In this document: positions 56,946 to 64,000 of the stretch, in pieces | Numbering within the stretch: position 1 is the first letter of the stretch | How the letters are laid out: every line of letters starts with the position of its first letter | Assembly: GCA_023053685.1 (NCBI GenBank) | Contig: JALIGW010000013.1 | Span: 17,506,501 to 17,570,500 of the forward strand | Direction of reading: 5' to 3' | Origin: Diadophis punctatus similis | Taxonomy: Eukaryota > Chordata > Lepidosauria > Squamata > Dipsadidae | Length of the DNA: 64,000 bases | The notes under the pieces: model-generated | What the model was told of the DNA's origin: nothing | The model's database searches: none | Seen by the model: the letters and a program-made list of their open reading frames with translations, nothing else | Translations under genes and position numbers: made by a program

Positions 56946-59880
56946 GAATGGTAATTTTTCTATACAATTTTATATTTCTTGATTCTTTAATTGCTGATAT
57001 CTAATAAATGTAAAAGTGTCAACAAGTATCTTTTGACCAATGTGGGATTTTTGTAAGTTTAGGATGTTCTATTGCTAAAATTGTATATTGATTTTGACTT
57101 GTTTGTGTATATATATTCTCATTTAAAATTGTTGCATGAAAGTGCAATAACAATACTTAAGTGCAATAACAATACTTGAATAGCAATGCTTGACCTTTTT
57201 AAATTTCAGTTTGCTTCTGATTTGGAAATAATACTAAAAATGTTTTTCCTGTTGGTAGAGATAGATCCAAAGTTATACTGCAGTATATGAAATCAGACTC
57301 TTTTTTTTAAGGAGATATGTTTAGCAAAAAATAAAAAATAGAGACATGCTATATATTCCTAAAAGTGTAATGAACCTTTAAACTTTTACTCATACTGTAT
57401 ATCAAGATTATTATTACTTATTTCTATGCTACCTCTATGGCCTATAAAATGCCCCACAATAACACTACAGCATCAATATCACAAATCCATATTGCAAATG
57501 ATTTTCTAGAAGAACTCCAGGGACAAATACTGTACATCTAACAATAATTATATGCACAGACAGTACAATTCTTTGCCAGCCAGTGCTTATTAAAATCTTG
57601 ACATTAACCATTTGCAGGTAATTATGCTTTACCACATTGCTTGTCTACAGGATGGCACTAATGAAACAGTAGCTTAATTACTACTATTGATATGGTGGCT
57701 CACAGGGTTAGAAAAATAACTATAGCTTCAGTTAGAGGTAAGCAGATTTTTCCATACAAATAGAGGGGTTTTCTAATCACTAGATATTGTACCACCTACA
57801 CAGACATAGCTGAAGTATATATATTGTACAATTATTTTTAACTACTTCTGTTTCAAATGTATCTAAGACCAGGTAACTAAATATCAAGATAATATGTACT
57901 TTAAGAAAAGTCTGAAGAAGGCTTATTTATAAAAATATTTATTAAATTGGTATGCTGGCAAATCTAACCAAACTCTCCACGGGTAACACAAAACACATGG
58001 AGCAATGTCACAACATGGCAGAAAACACATACTGTGGTTGCTAATGTATACCATTCCACACAACATTCTAGAAAAGCTCTGTTTTCATGAACTTCTAGAA
58101 AATGTTCACAGAAGGAGGTAGTCTCAAGAGGGCAGTTGTTCCAAAGAATTGGTACCACAATTGAAAAATAGCATTCCCTGGCTTTAGTTCCTTTACCGCA
58201 TAGAAACAGAAGACTGTTAGCAGTTTCCGACAGGAGGAATACTTCATATAGATCAACTTTGATTGGAGAAGATTCCTAGGTCCCAGCTATAAAGGTTAAA
58301 ATCAGCAGCTTGAATTGTATGTTAGAATGATACAGCTTTGAGCTTTATGGCACCTTGACAGCTCTAACTCTCCAAAATGCCCTACCTGTAGCAGAGCAGA
58401 GTCTTGACTTCTTGTTCCTACTGCGGTTGGATCTAGATGATATGAGTTTTTTCTTAAAATCCATGTCATGTTTGATTAATCAGCATCCTTCATCTCCATC
58501 TTCTTGAGAATGTTGGGATGATCAGGCAATATCTGGCTTTAAGGTATTAATAAATTGTCTTTAAGATGGAGTAGCCAAATAACATGATATTTTGTTTAAA
58601 AAAATGTCACTGTTTTCCTTATCTCTCGTTGAGATACCTTTTGTCATATGTAAGTAAAGAATTGTTGTTTTTAGTAAATTGCATATATTTGGTATCTTTA
58701 TTTTCTTGCACCAGAAATAAACCTGGAACAGATTTGTGTGTATGAAGTATTCATTAAATATATAAAGACTTGAATGTTTGAGTTTTCTGAATGACCCATG
58801 AGCCTCAATCTGACAGAGTAGAAAGTTGAATAAACCTTTTTCAAAGGACAGGTTTAATTTCACCCTATGCACGATATAGCAGAACAATATGAGGTAGTAA
58901 AGCTGTTAATTAAGCATTGTAATCCATTAACTAAGCCACTGAACTATAGAACTGAAGTACATAAACAGATCACAAATTGACCATCAGGGGAATGTGACAA
59001 AACATACATTATGTCAAAAACTCTACTGTTTATTTAGTTGTGTTCAATGCTGCAATTCATCTACAATGAGTAGAGCTTATGTCATGACATCATAATGCAT
59101 GATTTATCATTTTGGCATCATCCTGTTAGGATCAGAGCAGTTCCTGAGCTAGGCAGCATTATTATTAAACTTTTCTGAGCCATTCAGGGCTACCAAAGAT
59201 CCATTATCTTGGAAATATGAGATAAAGAAGCTGGACTTTAAAGTCTGAAAGGTAGACGAGATAAAGGCTTTGACTTCCTGCACTACAGAGAATAAATCAT
59301 CTTTGTGTGCTTGGCTTCATTCTTGACAGCAATAATGAGACTAATCCAGCTGAGAGAATCTGAGAGATTTCTGCTAAGTAAATCTGTTTCTCAATAAGGG
59401 CTTGTGTGTCTAAAAAGTCAAGATTTACTGCAAGCTATGTTGTGATGCCTGACAAATTTAAGCCCTCATTAACCTCATTATACTTCATTATCTTGTTGGC
59501 ATAGGTTTTTTGCTGCTATGACTGGCTATAAACTACATTTGTGAATATTATGGGTTGTTATCATGTCCTGGAAATAGAAGAACAGTGCAAAAGGTGAAGG
59601 ATGTGTGACCAGTTTTGTATTAAAGCTTGCATTCTACTTGCTGATAAAGTAAAACTTGCTTGCCTTTTGGACTGTGGGCAAGTAGGAGGTGATCTTTGCT
59701 GATAGGGCATGTTCTTTACCTTAATCAGCTCAGGAAATGGGTCCACTCACTTTTAGGATTTAAGAGATGGAAGAAGAGCCCGTTCTTAACTGTGACAAGA
59801 AATTCATTTCCCTAATTGCAGATTTGTTTAGTTTGTGCTCCAAAGGTTTTATTGAAGCCATCTAAGTAAAGTGATTTTGT
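56946..59880. other. Intron 3, AT-rich unique sequence
   Basis: About 2.9 kb without recognised repeats, genes or RNA genes. Confidence 0.45.
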
Positions 59881-59924
59881 TTCAGCGTTAAGGGTTGAAT
59901 GTGTTTATCAGTACGGGATAGATG

Positions 59925-59997
59925 TAGATATAGATATATAGATATAGATGTATAGATATACAGTAGATGGAGATGGAAATGGAGATACAGATATAGC
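59925..59997. repeat. Degenerate (GATATA)n/(GGAGAT)n simple repeat
   Basis: Imperfect GATATA units pass into GGAGAT units; old and interrupted. Confidence 0.85.
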
Positions 59998-60379
59998 CAC
60001 CTGGTACCCCTGTTTAGTATGACCTGAGACCTCTTGAGTATGGGAGACTTGTAGGTGCACCCAAAGAGGCATATGGAAGATTCTGTAGAGCAACTGTTGG
60101 ACAAAACTGCTTAAATTAGATGCCAGTACAGATCCAATGGAGGTGCCTGGTAGACCAGCCTTGGCAGACCAGTCCTGTTATCTGGGTCGAGTGTGAACCT
60201 GTTGGATCTGAAAAAGTGGACAGAGTCTTCATGACTGTAAGCTTGGCCACCTTCTTATTAGGCCCATACCCCCGCCTTGCTTGATAAGGTTTCCTGTGAG
60301 ACAATGTGTGGTTGGGATTTCATGGTTCTCCACCACTTAAAGAAGTGCTGTTTCACCTGTTCTCAAGTGATGGCTGAAC

Positions 60380-61215
60380 AATTTTTGTCCAGTATCCCTT
60401 TTAGAGAAGATAATGGCACAGCAGCTTCAGAAGAAGCTGAATAAAACAGATTATATGGACACCTTTCAGTCAGGTTTCAGGTTGGGTATGGAACTGAAAC
60501 AACATTGCTTTTACTTTTCTACCTCTGGTGAAAGCAAAATGTGGGGAGTGCATTCATCTTTGCTCTACTTGATCTCCTTGTAGCCTTTGATACCAATGAC
60601 CATGGTATCCTTCTGGATTGGCTGCAAGAATACTAGTTCTCCTCCTTCCTTTGTAACCAGTTCCAGGCAGTGTTGATCTGGAATGAAAGATCCTGCCCTT
60701 GGCGGCTTACATTGTGGAATGCCACAAGATTTGGTGCTTTCTCCACCCCTGTTTATCATATGCATAAAACTACTGGGTGAGGTCATTTGTAGCCGTGGGG
60801 TAAGGTATCATGGATATTCTTCACCCCTGGTGAAGTAAATGATGATTTTAATATTCTGTTTCGATCAGCGGTGGGTTGCTCCCGGTTAGGCCCGGTTCTA
60901 AGAACCAGTAGCGCCAGCAGTGGGAGGCTCCACCCACCCACCCAGGATGCTCTGCCCACCCACCCGGGACACTTCTGCACATGCGCAAAAGTGTTGCGCG
61001 CGTGCGCAAGCGCATGTGTGAACTGGTAGTAAAGGGTTTTAGAACCCACTACTGGTTTTGATGCCTGGAGGCTCTGGGATGAGGAACATCAAGCTTCAGT
61101 TCAACACTGGCAAGAGTATGTAGCTTTGGGTTTGGGGATTCACCTGAATCTGAGACAATACCATCTTTAGTTCTAGATAGGGTGGCATTGGTCACACAGA
61201 TCCATTTTACTCCTG
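60380..61215 (+). pseudogene. Old LINE reverse-transcriptase remnant, split by a hAT-type element
   Basis: Broken + frames read MAQQLQKKLNKTDYMDTFQS, then LCGMPQDLVLSPPLFIICIK (RT box GVPQGSVLSP decayed). Sequence after the hAT-type element at 60866-61054 reads FSSTLARVCSFGFG and LVLDRVALV in LINE order. Many stops; this is the most decayed LINE in the window. Exact ends are uncertain. Confidence 0.7.
60866..61054 (+). mobile_element. Non-autonomous hAT-type element, 189 bp
   Basis: Ends CAGCGGTGGGTTGCTCCC and TTTTAGAACCCACTACTG. Flanks GTTTCGAT and GTTTTGAT agree at 7 of 8 positions (60858-60865, 61055-61062). It is the same family as 37328 and 49535 and sits inside the LINE remnant. Confidence 0.88.
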
Positions 61216-63106
61216 CAAAATTTACACTGCAATAAAATATATCCACTGTTTCAAGGTCATTAAAGGGACATCTTTGAGAGATGGGAATCTCTTGAAATCT
61301 ACCATGTAGCATACTTGATGGCCATACATTTAATATGACATTAGATAGGTGGATATGTTTTGTAGCCGATTCAGATACTTGATTACCTAATCCTTCCAAT
61401 TCCACAAAAAATTCCACTCTTCTTGTAACTAAAGAATAAATGTTTCTTGCACTGCATTAGGTTCAGTAAATTGTATATTTGGTGGTTTAGACTTTCCTGA
61501 TTGTCAATTCAGTAACAGACGGAGCATTCAGATGCAAGTGTACATTTTAAAAGTTAGATGATTATTTCGAAGCCTTTCATACTTTCAAAATGTAGCCTTG
61601 GCAGACTGATACCGAGAAAATCAATTGGATTTAATATTCCTTCCTTAAAGTGCCAGGACCCAGGATATATATCCGTGAAAAAGAAATATCTATAGGAAAA
61701 AGTAAAATTGTTCATTCTGAGAATGTTCAGTGTAAGTGTAACTGAGGATATGTACTGGTTATATCTTGTAAGAGCATAATGATATGGTGACAGATAAAGA
61801 TAAATTAGTCATATTGACTATCTAGTAATAACTTACTTGGTTAATTGGGAATAAAGAAGAGGATGAATATTTATTACTTACACCGGATCTAGGAAACCCT
61901 TCTCTCCTTTAAAAATATAAGTGGTTTTACAACTTGTTAACCTGAAAATGTGTCAACTAATATGCATAATTTTAAAAGGCTTGAATGTCTAGCTATGAAA
62001 TACATAATTATACTTCACTTACATCAATATTAGAAAATACATTTTGAAATACACACTATTTCACAACCTTATGAATTCAGATTTGTTTACAAGGTGCAAT
62101 TAATACCAATTTTCCTGTTTAATTACTTTCTTTTATGCTATTTTCTAGTGCCACATTGTTTTTATGTACATGTTTTTAAAGCAATATTGTCTATACAGAG
62201 GTCTAATTAGACATAAATAGGATCTTAGTTTTGTGTAATCCAAATAGCCATAATTTTTGAGATTTATAATTAAATTAAGTAGTGCTAAAATAAAAATTGC
62301 ATTTGAGGAATGAAGAATACATTCTGGTGAATGATTACTCTGTATAATTTAAGGTGCTTTGTGTATTATTGTTTATTTTTCAGTGAAATATTTCATCTAA
62401 GCAAGTTTTACAGAGAAAAAAAGAAAAACTACACAATACAAAAAATGGGAAGCAAATACATTATAAGCTACCAAAAAACAAAACAAAAGCCCCCAAACAT
62501 AAAAGATTGTTTTTTTCTTAAGCATGGTTTTTAACAACCCGACTAGGGAAATGCATGCAAGATGTTATGCTACACTAAAAAAAAAAAACTCTGAAGAGCT
62601 GAAAATGCTAATTTGATTTAATTATGTAATATGTAGCTATGTAGTATAGTTTTTCCCATATACAAATATACCACATCTGTACATATACTTTGCTGAAGAC
62701 ATAACTAAAATGTGTTTAATGATAAAATCTGTTCTTAATTATGAATAGCAGCTGTCAGAAAGGATTTTTTTTCCTTGCTTTCTTCTGAAAACTTGCCTGA
62801 TCTACTCATTTTCATCTGCATTTGTCAGGGTTGCCAGTGTGAGGGCAGAAAGCTTTATGGCTGACTTCAATTTATTTTTGGGAAGATGGGAGCAAATTGT
62901 CTCAGCCTGCATGGCAGGTTTTAATTTTCCTTTCCCTAGTATTGCAAGCTGTTGTTTCTGCCTAATCCAAGAGGCCTATAAAGCAGCACAACAAATGAGT
63001 TAGCTATTAAGTGCTGCGGTAAGTATTTTAGGCAGCAGTTCTTATAAATTTCCCATGCCTTATTGAAGAAGCACAAGTATGATATTATTGTTCTCTGATA
63101 GGATAC
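61216..63106. other. Intron 3, AT-rich sequence
   Basis: No gene or clear repeat recognised; a homopurine A-run lies at 62578-62588. Confidence 0.45.
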
Positions 63107-63114
63107 CACTAGGG

Positions 63115-63930
63115 CAGTGATGGCAAACCTTTTTTTCCTCAGGTGCTGAAAGCGCCTGCGCGCCTGCTATCGCACATCTGCGAGTGCCCACACCCATAAT
63201 TCAATGTCTGGGGAGGGTGAAAACGGCTTCCCCTGCCCCCCCTGGAGGCCCTCTGGAGACCAGAAATGGCCTGTTTCCTGACTTCCGGTGGGCCCAGTAG
63301 GCCCATTTTTTGCCCTCCCCAGGCTCTAGAGCAGTGATGGCGAACCTTTTTTGGTTCGCGTGCCAAAAGGGGGGGGAATGCGGGGGATCACGTGTGTGCG
63401 TGCCCACACTCATAATTCCATGTACCCCCGCACATGCACGCATGCTCCCAGCATGCAATGGCACGCCCATTTTTCGCCTCCCCAGGCTCCAGAGCCTTTC
63501 TAGAAGCCTGGGGAGGGCGAAAACGGCCTTCCCCACCCCCTCTGGAGGCTGGAAACAGCCTGTTTCCCGACTCCCAGTGGGCCCAGAAGGCCCGAAAATC
63601 AGCCGGCTGGTGCACACATGCACGCCGGACCTGAGCTCGCGTGCCCACCGATATGGCTCTGCGTGCCACTTATGGCACCCGTGCCATAGGTTCGCCATCA
63701 CAGCTCTAGAGGCTTCCCTAGATCCTGGGGAGAGCAAAAATATCTTCCCCCGCCACCTGGAGGCCCTCTGGAAGCCGAAAACGCCCTCCCAAAGCCTCCA
63801 TGTGAGCCAAAAATCAGCTGGCCGGTGCGTACATGCGCACTGGAGCTAAGGTAGGGCAACGGCTCGTGTGCCAGCAGATATGGCTCCGTGTGCCACCTGT
63901 GGCATGCGTGCCATAGGTTCGCCATCACTG
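63115..63930. mobile_element. Outer hAT-type element, interrupted by a sister copy
   Basis: Ends CAGTGATGGCAAACC and GGTTCGCCATCACTG; flanks CACTAGGG and TACTAGGG agree at 7 of 8 positions (63107-63114, 63931-63938). Its middle is occupied by the element at 63332-63703; removing that copy and one target duplication leaves a continuous ~436-bp element. Confidence 0.9.
63332..63703. mobile_element. Inner hAT-type element, 372 bp, exact TSD
   Basis: Starts CAGTGATGGCGAACC and ends GGTTCGCCATCACAG, flanked by exact CTCTAGAG (63324-63331 and 63704-63711). Same family as the outer element and 50162-50694. Confidence 0.93.
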
Positions 63931-64000
63931 TACTAGGGAATCATTTTTCAAAGCCTTTTGCAACTAAAAATATTGTACATCCTTATAAAGTGATAGCACT

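Larger units (their letters stand above)
52899..64000 (+). other. AFF3: AFF3 intron 3, continues past the window
   Basis: Begins GTAAGT. No later AFF3 exon (expected to start with a short segment leading to SCVEEIIREM-like sequence) is found, so the next exon must lie to the right. Confidence 0.85.

Overview
The window is vertebrate nuclear DNA, almost certainly from a squamate reptile and probably a snake. It has spliced genes with GT-AG introns, one CpG island, AT-rich introns and no compact operon-like coding. The repeats are typical of squamates: Bov-B and other RTE LINEs, CR1/L2-type LINEs, an R4/Dong-type LINE, tRNA-derived SINEs whose 3' ends read (GCTATT)n, many short hAT-type elements, and very long microsatellites including a GATA array. 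Assignment to squamates rests on recognising repeat families, not on a database search.

The only host gene I can support is the 5' end of AFF3 (AF4/FMR2 family, LAF4) on the + strand. A CpG island at about 4.02-4.79 kb holds the probable promoter, the 5' UTR and the first coding exon (4627-4679). Intron 1 runs about 44.5 kb to coding exon 2 (49167-49287). Intron 2 is 2.8 kb, and coding exon 3 is 52101-52898. The three exons join in frame into 324 codons with good splice sites. The rest of the gene lies beyond the right edge, so 52899-64000 is intron 3. Positions 1-4000 are upstream flank.

Most of the remaining sequence is mobile DNA in intron 1. The clearest structures are: (a) a three-level nest at 12668-17178, in which a hAT-like element was split by a CR1 3' end, whose trinucleotide tail was then entered by a nearly complete R4/Dong-type retrotransposon (one in-frame TGA in an ORF of about 1,130 codons); (b) a TA-flanked, inverted-terminal-repeat element at 31943-33901 carrying a ~690 bp near-perfect palindrome whose arms both encode what looks like the N-terminus of host SAC3D1; (c) an L2-type LINE at about 34.77-36.88 kb interrupted by a Sauria-type SINE and by a 718 bp solo LTR with a 5-bp target duplication; (d) a 5'-truncated Bov-B LINE at 45.42-46.56 kb; (e) ten short non-autonomous hAT-type elements with exact or 7-of-8 8-bp target duplications, including one element that is a 296 bp palindrome and one pair nested inside each other.

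There is no tRNA or rRNA gene, no CRISPR array and no second host gene that I can support. Long AT-rich stretches of intron 1 and intron 3 between repeats show no coding signal. Some are complex enough to be candidate conserved non-coding DNA, which cannot be tested from one sequence.
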